Positions 26,870-35,959 of a stretch of 64,000 bases of DNA are shown in pieces. The notes beneath the pieces were generated by a model. The model saw only the letters and a list, made by a program, of their open reading frames with translations, was not told the origin of the DNA and searched no databases. The position numbers and the translations under genes are program-made. The first letter of the stretch is position 1. Each line of letters starts with the position of its first letter. This DNA comes from Halocatena pleomorpha (GTDB lineage Archaea > Halobacteriota > Halobacteria > Halobacteriales > Haloarculaceae): contig NZ_RRCH01000029.1 of NCBI RefSeq assembly GCF_003862495.1, positions 1 to 64,000 on the forward strand, written 5' to 3'.

Positions 26870-28339
26870 TTAGGCAGAATAATCGAGTGCATCGTTGATT
26901 ACTTTATACACTTGTTTGACGATGATCTGCATATCGAGCGGGAACGACTGTCGTCTAATGTATTCGACATCGTATCCGAGCTTTTGTTTTGGGTTCGTAC
27001 TCGATGCCTCGTTAATCTGTGCTAATCCCGTTAGTCCTGGTTTAACGAACCATCGTTTCTGCCAGTCACCAACCCGTTTTTGGAGTTCTTTTTCTTCGTC
27101 TGTCCATGCGGCTCGTGGTCCGACGACGCTCATCTTCCCAGTGAAGATGGCCCACAACTGTGGGATTTCATCGACGTGCGTGTCTCGGAGGATACGACCA
27201 ACTCGTGTGATTCGATCGTTCTCTTCATCATCAATAGGGGTTGGATCCTCCGTCTCTGGGATCATCGTCCGGAACTTATACACGGAAAACGTCCCGCCGA
27301 AAGCTGATGTCCGTTCTTGAACGTAAAATATTGGACCAGGACTGTCAACTTTGATCGCTATTGCGATCGCGATCATTAGCGGTGAGAACACGAGTAAGCC
27401 TGTGGCTGCAAACGACATATCAAATACACGCTTTATCATTCGATCTTGCCAATCCCACGGCTCGAGATTAATATCAACTAGGTCTTCATATTTTGACGTG
27501 TCGCATGTCAGTATGTTATCTCCAAGTTCACGGTGAGCTTTCGTCGTGACCCCGTGATTGTAACACGTGTTAAGAACTCCGAAAAATTCCTCACGGTCTG
27601 TCTGGCTGAACGCAAGTACGGCAGTGTCTGGATCGTAGGACAGCAATGTTTCGTGAAGGCGTGATAGTCCACCGAGATAATCCAGGTTATCTATCTCTGG
27701 TTGAGGAACAAGGGATGTAGTTCCTCCGTCGGTGAACGTCGCTACTGGAGTTGATTCGGAAGTGGTTTCGGGATTTTTGTGCCCATCTTGACTGCGGATA
27801 TTCAACGATACATACCCAATAAAATCTATCTCTGAATTGTTGTTTATTGCCGAAATCTTCTCGAGGTCATCTCCAATAATAATAACGCTTTCAGTTGCTC
27901 CTCGTTTTTGATTCCGTATGAGAACGTGCCACGCGGGAAGAAGAACAAGCAGCCCAAGGGTCATCAACACGAGCATCATCCGGGGAAGGCGGTAAGTGTA
28001 ATCGAAATATCCGATGGTGGCGAGCGCAAACGCCGCGAGCAAGAGCCGACGTTGTGTTTCGGAAATTACGTCGATAATACGACGGGGGCGGGGTTTGTAC
28101 AGCGGAATAAGCGACAGCAACACGACGAGAACTGCTGTCGCCGTGATGATAGTGAGACCACCGTGTGTGTGTACAGGTTTCGGGAGGTGTGAAACAACCG
28201 GCAATGATTTCGCGAGGTTCTCAACTGTTGGATGGCTAGTAACAGGGACCACAGTCGCAGTGATCAATGCCGTGCCGGTCACACTCGCCACCCGGTATCG
28301 CCAGCCGGACGTCACACCACTACTACGTTGACTCGACAT
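26870..28339 (-). CDS. Polyprenyl-phosphate sugar phosphotransferase (WcaJ-like)
   Basis: 489 aa. The N-terminal 150 residues contain about four membrane spans; a Rossmann-like region follows (SVIIIGDDLEKI). The C-terminal bacterial-sugar-transferase domain starts near residue 300: KRVFDMSFAATGLLVFSP, then VDSPGPIFYVQERTSAFGG, YKFRTM, THVDEIPQLWAIFTGKMSVVGPR and VKPGLTGLAQIN. The enzyme attaches the first sugar phosphate to a lipid carrier, initiating a surface polysaccharide or glycan. The gene is more AT-rich than its neighbours, which fits a variable surface-glycan region. Confidence 0.9.
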   Translation of the reverse strand: MSSQRSSGVTSGWRYRVASVTGTALITATVVPVTSHPTVENLAKSLPVVSHLPKPVHTHGGLTIITATAVLVVLLSLIPLYKPRPRRIIDVISETQRRLLLAAFALATIGYFDYTYRLPRMMLVLMTLGLLVLLPAWHVLIRNQKRGATESVIIIGDDLEKISAINNNSEIDFIGYVSLNIRSQDGHKNPETTSESTPVATFTDGGTTSLVPQPEIDNLDYLGGLSRLHETLLSYDPDTAVLAFSQTDREEFFGVLNTCYNHGVTTKAHRELGDNILTCDTSKYEDLVDINLEPWDWQDRMIKRVFDMSFAATGLLVFSPLMIAIAIAIKVDSPGPIFYVQERTSAFGGTFSVYKFRTMIPETEDPTPIDDEENDRITRVGRILRDTHVDEIPQLWAIFTGKMSVVGPRAAWTDEEKELQKRVGDWQKRWFVKPGLTGLAQINEASSTNPKQKLGYDVEYIRRQSFPLDMQIIVKQVYKVINDALDYSA

Positions 28340-28998
28340 ACTATTATCTGTTTCCTACGTCTGATTGATATCCACTTCGATGGTGTTCTTTGCCCGTATC
28401 AGTGCCATCACAGTGTCGCTTGCTACAGTCGCTCCTATGTACATATTTCGATACTCCATGTTCTTCCGAAGGTCTCGTAGAGCAATCGTTTAGACGTAGT
28501 ATTAAATGGCTGGGATCTCGATCCTTCCAATTATTTTACTACCCTCTATGTTATGAAAGACATATAACATTTGGTTAGAACAGGTACATTCACCACGACT
28601 ACGAACTAGTTAAACGTGGCGTTTTGACAGATATCAGTATTCGATTCGTATCAGAATCTGATTTCATGTAATTGGCTTTTATTGACATGAAATAAAATAG
28701 GAGTTATACATGGGTTGGCTAAGCATCATTCTTGAAGTTCAATAATTAATATTCTTATTCCTACATAATAGCGAAGGTATATTTCAGCGTTCATACTGTT
28801 TTCTTTTACATCTATATTACGGATATAACCAGTGAGCAAAGATTCCCTCGGGATCGCTTCCTACTGGAGACAGCCACCAGCCGAATTGAGGTCGATCGAA
28901 ATATCTCGGATGTGACCAGGAGTTACTGTCTTTTTTATTGTATATAACTGGAGAGTGTATAATCAGATTTTTACCTTGCTGCTACAAGAGAGTAGCTG
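28340..28998. other. AT-rich gene-free region between the glycan genes
   Basis: About 660 bp, clearly AT-richer than the rest of the window. Open frames are short and rich in Cys/Phe/Tyr and not convincing. A hairpin with arms ATGTTAT/ATAACAT lies at 28548-28570. Near the right end two AT elements (about 28940-28949 and 28956-28964) are candidate promoters for the polymerase gene. No terminal repeats or transposase pieces were recognised. Confidence 0.45.
28940..28949 (+). promoter_or_regulatory. Candidate TATA box of the polysaccharide polymerase gene
   Basis: GTATATAACT, about 55 bp before ATG 28999, predicting a leader of roughly 28 nt; a second AT element at 28956-28964 is an alternative. 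Confidence 0.35.
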
Positions 28999-30543
28999 AT
29001 GAGTAGACTAGTCCGATACCTGTCGACTGGGTTTTTCGCAGTGATTGTTTCATGTCTAATATTAACCGACGCCAGCAATCCGCTAGTCACAAAATATCAT
29101 CTTCTCGCACTCGGTCTATTGCTGGGGGGGGTCGGATTCACCGTCTATGGAGCCGAAGTGTATGGTGCCGATGGTCGATTCGTGATCTTGTTGTTCACGT
29201 ATATCCTGAGTATGCTAGTCCTCCTCGGGGTGGTGTTTCGGCGGATGGGACCAGGGTTCCCACAGCCGGGAAGAGCGGCGAAGTTGACGCTCATCACGTC
29301 GTTGTTTTTCTTTTTCATTTTCGTGAGTCCGCGACAGCAACGATACTTACAGCGAGCAGGAATCTTTTTACTGGCGTTCGTCGTGCTGTTCTCGGTCCAT
29401 CTGTTCTACGTCATGCCGATCGTAGATCCGGCTACGTCCGGCACTGCGGCGTTTTTCATCATCGCTGGGTTCATGACGGGACTGAACCTGTTTGTCATCC
29501 CTCGATACGTGCCCCGTAATGCGTTTTTGTGGACGGTGAGTTTCTTTTCAGCCGCTCTCATGCTGCTCGGATTTCTCTCTTACAGCGGGGCATTCTCGTT
29601 TTTCGGACTTCCTGTTGCCCCATGGGACAGGACGTTTACGCCGATGTTTGTGGATAGCGAAGTGTATATACTCACGTCGGTGTTCCCTAATCCGAACACA
29701 CTCGGAGTGGTCGGGTTTGCTGGAACCATCGCATCAGTTTTACTCGTCACTCGTGCATTCCCCCGACGCAAGCAGAACGACCAACAGCAGCAGGTGCACA
29801 CGGATGGTGGATCAGCCACCGTCTCCACGTTCCCATTCGTCGTATCACTCGGCTTGTCGTTCGTCGCCGGAGCGTTGTTCGTGGTAAACGCGTTCGGAAC
29901 GTATCTCACTAACAGCCGAGCGAGCTATTTCGCGGTCGGGACGGCCCTCGCGCTGTACAGCGTTTACCTAATATTCGGTCGGCGTGCGCTTCCGTTTGCC
30001 GTGGTCGGTCTGATCGGTTCCGTATTCCTGTTCATACTGCTCATGCCGGTGCTCGGTATCAGTTCCACGGGACGGTTCGAACTCTGGGCCGGATCGATCG
30101 CAGCTGCCTTTGATGGACCATTGTTGTTCGGTCGCGGACTGGTCGCCGTCGGTGACACCATCGCGCCGTACGTTTCAGGATCTGCGAGCGGCTATAGTCC
30201 CCACAACTCCTATCTCTCGATCCTGATCCGGACTGGCGTCATCGGGTTCTCTGCGTATGTTTTCATCGTCGTTGGGAGCCTGTTCAGGGGTGTGTTCCAA
30301 TCGGCTCGGGTTGACGTGCCCGCACTCGTTCTCGCGTTCGGTTTCGCAACCCACCAGATTTTCGAAGCGTACACGATCTTCCACCATACGCTTCCCGCAG
30401 TGCTCGCGTCGCTTTCGGCTGGTTATCTCATCATGAACGGAGCGTGGGTCGACGTGGCCGAAATCGACGAACGGGAAAGGCGTCGACGGAATTCCCGCGG
30501 TGCTGGAACCAGCGCGTGGAGTCGACCCGAGTGGGAACGATAG
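28999..30543 (+). CDS. O-antigen ligase/polymerase-like membrane protein
   Basis: 514 aa with about twelve hydrophobic segments. The Wzy/O-antigen-ligase pattern is seen as VFPNPNTLGVVGFAGT, NSRASYFAVGTALALYSVYLIFG and the large-loop GYSPHNSYLSILIRTGVIGFSAYVF, with the conserved His-Asn-Ser. Such proteins polymerise or ligate lipid-linked glycans at the outer face of the membrane. A His/Gln-rich loop (QNDQQQQVHTDGG) separates the halves. Together with the divergent sugar phosphotransferase it makes a minimal surface-polysaccharide pair. Confidence 0.85.
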   Translation: MSRLVRYLSTGFFAVIVSCLILTDASNPLVTKYHLLALGLLLGGVGFTVYGAEVYGADGRFVILLFTYILSMLVLLGVVFRRMGPGFPQPGRAAKLTLITSLFFFFIFVSPRQQRYLQRAGIFLLAFVVLFSVHLFYVMPIVDPATSGTAAFFIIAGFMTGLNLFVIPRYVPRNAFLWTVSFFSAALMLLGFLSYSGAFSFFGLPVAPWDRTFTPMFVDSEVYILTSVFPNPNTLGVVGFAGTIASVLLVTRAFPRRKQNDQQQQVHTDGGSATVSTFPFVVSLGLSFVAGALFVVNAFGTYLTNSRASYFAVGTALALYSVYLIFGRRALPFAVVGLIGSVFLFILLMPVLGISSTGRFELWAGSIAAAFDGPLLFGRGLVAVGDTIAPYVSGSASGYSPHNSYLSILIRTGVIGFSAYVFIVVGSLFRGVFQSARVDVPALVLAFGFATHQIFEAYTIFHHTLPAVLASLSAGYLIMNGAWVDVAEIDERERRRRNSRGAGTSAWSRPEWER

Positions 30544-30556
30544 CACGGCCGACCGC

Positions 30557-31684
30557 TCAATCGTTGGTGTTTGGCCGTGGTTGCCGATGCGAATTGCTGT
30601 CGACTGGTCGGTGTTGCCGTCGGTCTTCTCGCGTCACATCGATGTCCAGCACCCCGCTCGTCTCATCGAAAACGACGTGTGAGTGTGGATAAGCCAGTTC
30701 CACGTCACTCTCCGCAAGTCGATTCAAGATCTCGTTTAGCACACGGGAACGAATCCTGTACTGTTTGGATGGCTTGGCGATCCAGTAGCGCAGCTGCAAC
30801 TCTACGCTGTGGGCCCCGAATTCAGTGATATAGCACGTGGGAGCGGCTGGATAGCGCGCGCTCGAAATCCGAATCGCTGGCCCACCGGAAACGATTCCCG
30901 ATACATCGGTAGCCGCGTCCTCGATGAGCGTTCGGGCGGTGTCGACATCGCTTTCGTAGGTAACGCCGATATCGAGTGCCAACCGCGTGCGGGCGTCCTC
31001 TGCGGTGTAGTTGACGACATCCCGCTCACGCATCGAACTGTTCGGGATCACGAGGGTCGTGTTATCGAGAGTGGCGACCTTGGTGTATCGGATCGTGATA
31101 TCCTGAACGAAGCCGCGTTGCTCCGTATTGACGAGTTCGATCATATCCCCGATCTCGTAGGGTTGATCAGCGAGAATGAACAGTCCGGAGATAAAGCTCT
31201 GGACGATCGGCGCGAGCACGACACCAGCTATCGCTGAGAAGACGGTGAGCGGAAGAACGACGATATTCCCACTGATGCTGTACAGGTTGGTGATGGCAAA
31301 CAGGATCCCGATCCCGAGAATCACCGCCCGGATGGCTCTGAGTATCATTCGCGTGACGCTCGGTCGTTCGAACTGGCTGGACACGTGCGGCTCCACTGAC
31401 CGAGCAACGTACTTTGCGATGTACCACGCGATGGCAATGACAAGCGCTGTGACGAGCAACCGTGCTACGTCGGTTGGGAGCCACTGATTGAAGAGATTGA
31501 ACAACTCATCTATGGCTTCCCGAGATTGCTCGACTGCTTGCTCTCTGACTGACGTGTTCACCGGGGTCGACGTGGAAGACGACTCCGGTGTCGCAGTAGC
31601 TGTGGTGTTGGTAGTTGTGGTCGTGATGTTCTCGACCTGTGATTGTCGTCGCATCCGCTCCCCGATCCCCATATCCTGGGGCAT
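30557..31684 (-). CDS. Small-conductance mechanosensitive channel (MscS family)
   Basis: 375 aa. A Thr/Ser-rich N-terminus precedes about three spans; the pore helix region reads LTVFSAIAGVVLAPIVQSFISGLFILADQPYEIGDMIEL, matching TM3 and the first beta-domain element of MscS. The soluble part follows (VQDITIRYTKVATLDNTTLVIPNSSM). It releases solutes during osmotic down-shock. The start at 31684 is the longest option; ATG codons at residues 5 and 11 are alternatives. It lies 45 bp after the upstream small gene in the same direction. Confidence 0.9.
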   Translation of the reverse strand: MPQDMGIGERMRRQSQVENITTTTTNTTATATPESSSTSTPVNTSVREQAVEQSREAIDELFNLFNQWLPTDVARLLVTALVIAIAWYIAKYVARSVEPHVSSQFERPSVTRMILRAIRAVILGIGILFAITNLYSISGNIVVLPLTVFSAIAGVVLAPIVQSFISGLFILADQPYEIGDMIELVNTEQRGFVQDITIRYTKVATLDNTTLVIPNSSMRERDVVNYTAEDARTRLALDIGVTYESDVDTARTLIEDAATDVSGIVSGGPAIRISSARYPAAPTCYITEFGAHSVELQLRYWIAKPSKQYRIRSRVLNEILNRLAESDVELAYPHSHVVFDETSGVLDIDVTREDRRQHRPVDSNSHRQPRPNTND

Positions 31685-31729
31685 CTCAGGTGAATGAAAA
31701 AGCGTTGCGAACGACGACTGTCCGGTCGC

Positions 31730-32104
31730 TCACTCCACTCGATCGATATCGCTGTTACCCGCGAGAAGCGTGTACTCCTGAAGTATCGATTCGAATTTAT
31801 CGCCACCTTCTGTCCGTTTCTCTTCAGCTTCGTACGTAACCCACTGGGTTGTTCTGTCGTGTTGAACGTAGCTGTACATCCGGTACTCCGTCGGGGTTTC
31901 CAACACGAAATCGACGATCGCGGTATCGGAAACCTCCTCCGGGATCGATCCCCGTTGGATCTGTCCCTGTGTCACTCCCCAAATGCCGACGACGGTCTCG
32001 TCGAGCGGGAGGTGATCGATCGCGTCGATCGGATCGAGATCGGTCTGGATCTCGGATCGTGTCACTGGCCGATCAGGCCATTCCGTTACTGGCCTCGGTG
32101 GCAT
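31730..32104 (-). CDS. Conserved-looking hypothetical protein
   Basis: 124 aa, acidic, no signal peptide or membrane span: MPPRPVTEWPDRPVTRSEI, LPLDETVVGIWGVTQGQI, YRMYSYVQHDRTTQWVTYEAEEK. The composition is typical haloarchaeal coding sequence. I do not recognise the family. Upstream on the minus strand TTTTATAG at about 32148-32156 could be its TATA box. It may be co-transcribed with the MscS gene. Confidence 0.65.
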   Translation of the reverse strand: MPPRPVTEWPDRPVTRSEIQTDLDPIDAIDHLPLDETVVGIWGVTQGQIQRGSIPEEVSDTAIVDFVLETPTEYRMYSYVQHDRTTQWVTYEAEEKRTEGGDKFESILQEYTLLAGNSDIDRVE

Positions 32105-32228
32105 ATCCTACATATTTTTTCGAATTGTATTCACTCTTTGCTTTGCACTATAAAACGTGTGGTCGGCGTGTCGTGTAATGTCGTTGCTCCGGTCGTTGTC
32201 GCTCGTGGACAGTGCTCGTCGGACGACT

Positions 32229-32867
32229 TCACGCCGAGATGTCGCAGAGGTCCACGAAGTTCTGGAGGATTCGGAGTCCGGTCGCGCCGCTCTTTTCGGG
32301 ATGGAACTGCGTTCCAAAGACGGTGCCGTCGTCCGTTGCAACGACGCTCGGAAACGCGCGGCCGTAGTCAGTGCTTGCCACAGCGGCGTGTTCGTCCTCG
32401 GGCGCGGCGTAGTAAGAGTGAACAAAGTACGCGTACTGGCCGTCGACGCCCGCGACGATCGGGTGGTCGCGCTCAACGGTTAGTTCGTTCCACCCCATAT
32501 GGGGAACCGTTTGTTCTCGTTCAAATCGGACGTTTTTTCCGGGGATCAGATCGAGACCGTTCACATCGCCCTCTCCGACCTGTTCGGATTCTTCACTCGC
32601 GCTGAGTAGCATCTGCATCCCGAGACAGATGCCGAACAGCGGGATGTCATCGTCAACGGTTTCGGTCAGGGTTTCTCGGAATGGCTTGGCGTTTTCCATT
32701 CCCTCACTGAACGCACCCACACCGGGCAACACGATCCCATCGGCGCGCGTGAGGGCGGTCGGATCGTCACTCACTTCGACGTTTGCCCCCACCCGTTGGA
32801 GTGCTTGTGTTACACTCCGAAGGTTTCCGAGTCCGTAATCGACAACGACGATGTCCGCCTGGTTCAT
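32229..32867 (-). CDS. hisH: Imidazole glycerol phosphate synthase subunit HisH
   Basis: 212-aa class-I glutamine amidotransferase that supplies ammonia to HisF in histidine synthesis. The nucleophile Cys is in PLFGICLGMQML, and the His-Glu pair in FGTQFHPEKSG. N-terminal VVVDYGLGNLRSV is the usual HisH start. HisF is not adjacent. A plus-strand overlapping frame is only its shadow. Confidence 0.95.
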   Translation of the reverse strand: MNQADIVVVDYGLGNLRSVTQALQRVGANVEVSDDPTALTRADGIVLPGVGAFSEGMENAKPFRETLTETVDDDIPLFGICLGMQMLLSASEESEQVGEGDVNGLDLIPGKNVRFEREQTVPHMGWNELTVERDHPIVAGVDGQYAYFVHSYYAAPEDEHAAVASTDYGRAFPSVVATDDGTVFGTQFHPEKSGATGLRILQNFVDLCDISA

Positions 32868-32906
32868 GGCGTTACTTTGGCAGGCGCGAGTAAGTCCTTT
32901 ACCGTC

Positions 32907-33500
32907 TCAGTACTCACTGAGCCGGGACTGTCCGCCCGCGCTGTGACCCACGATCGAGATCGCTTCGTCTAACGCGCCTTCGAAGGCGTCCTGTTGGCTC
33001 GAATCGTACAGCGTCGCAGCGGGATGAACGCAGATCACGACGCGTCGTGAGGACCCAGCGATCCGGTGTTCAACGACCGACCCGGCTTCGTTGGTCACCG
33101 CGACATCGCGCTCAAGAAGGTGCTGACTCGGTACCTTCCCGAGTGTGACAATCAGTTCAGGATCGATCTGTTCGATCTCCCGGTGTAAATGCACGCGGCA
33201 GTTTTCGAGTTCGTTCGCGGTCGGATCGCGGTTATCCGGTGGCCGACAGCGGACGCAGTTGGTGATGCGGACATCGCGCCGTGTGAACCCGCGGTCACGC
33301 AGCGCCGCATCGAGGACGTCGCCTGATCGTCCGACGAACGGCTCGCCTCGTTCGTCCTCGTTCGCCCCCGGTCCCTCTCCGACGAACAGTATCGATCCGC
33401 TTGTGGTGCCAGTCCCATTGACGATCCGCGATCGAGACTCACACAGTTCGGGACACTGCTCGCAGGCGAGTACGTCGATTCCGTCGGTGCGCTGTTCCAT
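32907..33500 (-). CDS. udg: Uracil-DNA glycosylase, family 4 (Fe-S)
   Basis: 197 aa from ATG 33500 (MEQRTDGIDVLACEQCPELC). It removes uracil from DNA. Motif A GEGPGANEDERGEPFVGRSG and the C-terminal motif ICVHPAATLYD fit family 4; Cys residues in CEQC, NCVRC and ENC supply the [4Fe-4S] ligands. It is downstream of, and co-directional with, the DUF99 and DUF5786 genes, 49 bp from DUF99, giving a likely repair operon. Confidence 0.92.
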   Translation of the reverse strand: MEQRTDGIDVLACEQCPELCESRSRIVNGTGTTSGSILFVGEGPGANEDERGEPFVGRSGDVLDAALRDRGFTRRDVRITNCVRCRPPDNRDPTANELENCRVHLHREIEQIDPELIVTLGKVPSQHLLERDVAVTNEAGSVVEHRIAGSSRRVVICVHPAATLYDSSQQDAFEGALDEAISIVGHSAGGQSRLSEY

Positions 33501-33549
33501 ACTCGAATCCCGTCCGACCGTGACTACAAGGTTGTGTTCTCGTCCATGT

Positions 33550-34101
33550 TCACAGCGTATCAACCGCAGCGGCTGCGGTGTGGGCCACACGAAGCGGCTC
33601 TGGACGGCCGCCTTCAGGAGTGAACGCCCGAACGACTCGCTTGGATTCCGCAGTGGTGAGTCCGACAGCGCGAACGAACAACTGCTCACCGTTCACACTG
33701 ATTCTCTGACGGGACGGTTGGCGTTCGTATCGGCTAAGCCGCTCAGCGAGTGCTCGACCCTCGAACGCGTCTCGGAGTGCGGGCGCTAATCCATCGCTTT
33801 CCTCGAACGAAACAGAAATCACCGGACGATCGACGGCAACAGCAATCTCTGGGAGGTCAATGACGTTGTACCACGCCGGGGCAATCCCTGCGAGAAACAC
33901 GTACTGCACGTCGGGTCGATCGATCCGCTGCCAAAGCTCAGTGATACGCGCAGTGCTGTCGGTTCCCCCCACGGTGATGTGTCCGCACACCATCCCATCG
34001 AACACACGATCAGCGCGCACGACAGCACCCACGATTGTGCTTTTGGTGGCCCCGTGAGTGTACGAATCAGCGACACCGAGCGCTCGCGTTCCTGCCTTCA
34101 C
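33550..34101 (-). CDS. DUF99 protein (endonuclease V-like, putative dU endonuclease)
   Basis: 183 aa from GTG 34101, giving V/M-KAGTRALGVADSYTHG. DUF99 proteins are archaeal homologues of endonuclease V; VADSYT near residue 10 and YVFLAGIAPAWYNVIDL are family features, with an acidic residue set for metal binding. A role in cutting deaminated DNA is plausible and is strengthened by the uracil-DNA glycosylase gene just downstream. The start overlaps the stop of the DUF5786 gene (GTGA). Confidence 0.85.
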   Translation of the reverse strand: MKAGTRALGVADSYTHGATKSTIVGAVVRADRVFDGMVCGHITVGGTDSTARITELWQRIDRPDVQYVFLAGIAPAWYNVIDLPEIAVAVDRPVISVSFEESDGLAPALRDAFEGRALAERLSRYERQPSRQRISVNGEQLFVRAVGLTTAESKRVVRAFTPEGGRPEPLRVAHTAAAAVDTL

Positions 34102-34268
34102 TCTTTCATCTCTTGCAACCGATCTAACAGCTCGTCATTGGAAGTGTCGAACTCGAACGAGACGCTTCCCTCGTGGGAGTCCCCTGACGTAACGGTTTCA
34201 TCTTCGTCAAAATCGGTGTCGATCTCACGATTCTCCTGTTCGGATTCATCGTAACTCCCAAAGCCCAT
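34098..34268 (-). CDS. DUF5786 small haloarchaeal protein
   Basis: 56 aa, too short for most gene tracks: MGFGSYDESEQENREIDTDF followed by an acidic middle and ending DELLDRLQEMKE. The MGFGSYDESEQ start and Leu-rich end are characteristic of haloarchaeal DUF5786 proteins. Function unknown; it is acidic, soluble and possibly a small regulator or chaperone-like partner. It is the first gene of the unit leading into DUF99 and UDG, with a four-base overlap. Confidence 0.85.
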   Translation of the reverse strand: MGFGSYDESEQENREIDTDFDEDETVTSGDSHEGSVSFEFDTSNDELLDRLQEMKE

Positions 34269-34440
34269 ACACGCTTTTCTAGGGAACAGCCGTTGAAAAG
34301 CGTTGTCCGAGTTTGGAATAATATAGTGTGGACAATATTCCCTTCGATTTCACGTCCGTCAGAGCGCTCGCTAACCGTCTAATCCGCAGGCCGGCAGGAT
34401 GGTGAAGCAGGCTGAAGTGTGCGCACCACCATCGACCGGT

Positions 34441-35070
34441 ATGGACGTACACAACGTCACGGCAGGGCTCGAGGCGTTCACCTGTAACGCGTATCTCGTC
34501 ACTGGTGGGGCAACGACGCTCGTCGACGCTGGAGCAGTCGATGGCGTCGTTGACGCGATCAACGAGCGGACGGACACCGTTGACAGGGTTGTTCTCACGC
34601 ATCAACACGGTGACCACGTCGGGGCGCTCGACACCGTAATGGACGCCTTCCAACCCGACTGTTATGCGTATGCCGACCAATCACACCGGACACACGCCAT
34701 CGAAGACGGGGACGCCATCGAGATCGGTGAGGAAACGTTCGAGGTAGTGCACACGCCGGGTCACGCTGATGATCACGTCTCATTGGTGGGTGAAACCACG
34801 ATTTTCACCGGCGATGTGGTGGTTCACGACGATGGGGCGTTCGACGATGGCAGCTTCGGACGAACGGATATGCCCGGCCAGTCGCGCGATCGCCTCATTG
34901 AGAGCATTGAGACGCTTCTCGACCGGCTTCCAGAACAGGATAACGCCGACGCGGACGGTATCACTCACATGTACTCGGGACACGGCGGCCCGTTCCATGG
35001 CGATGTCCGCACTGTCATCAAACGGGCGCTCGAACGGGCACGTCGGCGCGAACCAAAATATCCGGAGTGA
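34441..35070 (+). CDS. Metallo-beta-lactamase fold hydrolase
   Basis: 209 aa from ATG 34441 (MDVHNVTAGLEAFTCNAYLV). The metal-binding motif HQHGDH is near residue 57, with downstream ligands in VVHTPGHADDH and FTGDVVVHD, then MYSGHGGP. This is the glyoxalase-II/hydrolase subgroup of the fold; the substrate is unknown. An ATG at 34399 is in frame but would add a Cys/Lys-rich stretch unlike the family start. Confidence 0.85.
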   Translation: MDVHNVTAGLEAFTCNAYLVTGGATTLVDAGAVDGVVDAINERTDTVDRVVLTHQHGDHVGALDTVMDAFQPDCYAYADQSHRTHAIEDGDAIEIGEETFEVVHTPGHADDHVSLVGETTIFTGDVVVHDDGAFDDGSFGRTDMPGQSRDRLIESIETLLDRLPEQDNADADGITHMYSGHGGPFHGDVRTVIKRALERARRREPKYPE

Positions 35071-35113
35071 GGGCACTTACTATGGTGGTCCGTCCGGATA
35101 GAAAACGAACAGA

Positions 35114-35959
35114 TCACTCGGTGATCACCCTGAGATCGATCCCATCTGGATCGGAAACCTCGACGCCGTCCTCTGTGGTGGTGAAGCGTCGGCCGCTCGC
35201 GTCCAAGCGCGACTGCACCGTGTCGAGCGTGTGCTGGTCGGGCACCACGATCTCGAACCGATCCAACCCCCGGCCCGTGTGTGGTTCCGTCCGTTCGTTC
35301 CACGTGTTGAGACCGATGTGGTGGTGGTAGTCGCCCGCAGCGACGAACAGCGCCGACTCACCGAACTGATCCCGGACACGGAAACCGAGATCATCGACGT
35401 AAAACGCCCGTGCAGCAGCGAGCGAGGAGTTTTCGAGATGCACGTGGCCGACGGTCGTACCGGAGGGAACCGTCGGCTCCTGAGAGTGCTCTGGCAACGA
35501 TTCGATGTCCAACGGGCGCGTCTCCATACCCACAGAGCCGTCCGCCGGAGTCGGCCACGCGTCGCGCGGTCGATCACAGTACACTTCTACCCCGTTTCCC
35601 GCCGGATCGGTGGCGTACAACGCCTCGCTGACGAGATGATCGGACGCCCCGTCCAGTTGCCACCGGTCGTGATCACGAATCCGGCCGAGTGCGGCGGCCA
35701 ACGCCGTCCGTGACGGCACGCGAAACGCAACGTGGAACAGTCCCGTTTCCGTTCGGCTCCGCGGTGGGACATCCGGAGCGGCGACCACCACTACCAACGG
35801 GTCGGTTCCCGTTCCCAAAACCGCGCGACCGTCGTCGTGCTGGTGGGTTGTGAGACCAATCACCGTCTCGTAGTACTCGACCGTTTGATCGAGATCACCG
35901 ACGCGAAGGAACACTCGACCGATGTGCGTAGAGCGTGGGAGTGTCGCCTGGTTCGACAT
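35114..35959 (-). CDS. Two-domain VOC (glyoxalase/ring-cleavage dioxygenase-like) protein
   Basis: 281 aa with two vicinal-oxygen-chelate domains. N-terminal: THIGRVFLRVGDLDQTVEYYETVIGL, with LFHVAFRVPS and GNGVEVYCDRP. C-terminal: VGHVHLENSSLAAARAFYVDDLGFRV, YHHHIGLNTW and DPDGIDLRV. His and Glu ligands of a metal site are kept in each half. It resembles catechol-2,3-dioxygenase-like proteins; with the phenylacetate operon in the genome an aromatic role is possible but not implied by position. Confidence 0.85.
   Translation of the reverse strand: MSNQATLPRSTHIGRVFLRVGDLDQTVEYYETVIGLTTHQHDDGRAVLGTGTDPLVVVVAAPDVPPRSRTETGLFHVAFRVPSRTALAAALGRIRDHDRWQLDGASDHLVSEALYATDPAGNGVEVYCDRPRDAWPTPADGSVGMETRPLDIESLPEHSQEPTVPSGTTVGHVHLENSSLAAARAFYVDDLGFRVRDQFGESALFVAAGDYHHHIGLNTWNERTEPHTGRGLDRFEIVVPDQHTLDTVQSRLDASGRRFTTTEDGVEVSDPDGIDLRVITE

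Noticed and set aside
28340-28998. Insertion sequence or small genes in the AT-rich gap
   Set aside because: No transposase remnant, terminal inverted repeats or target duplication seen; the open frames are short and Cys/Phe-rich.
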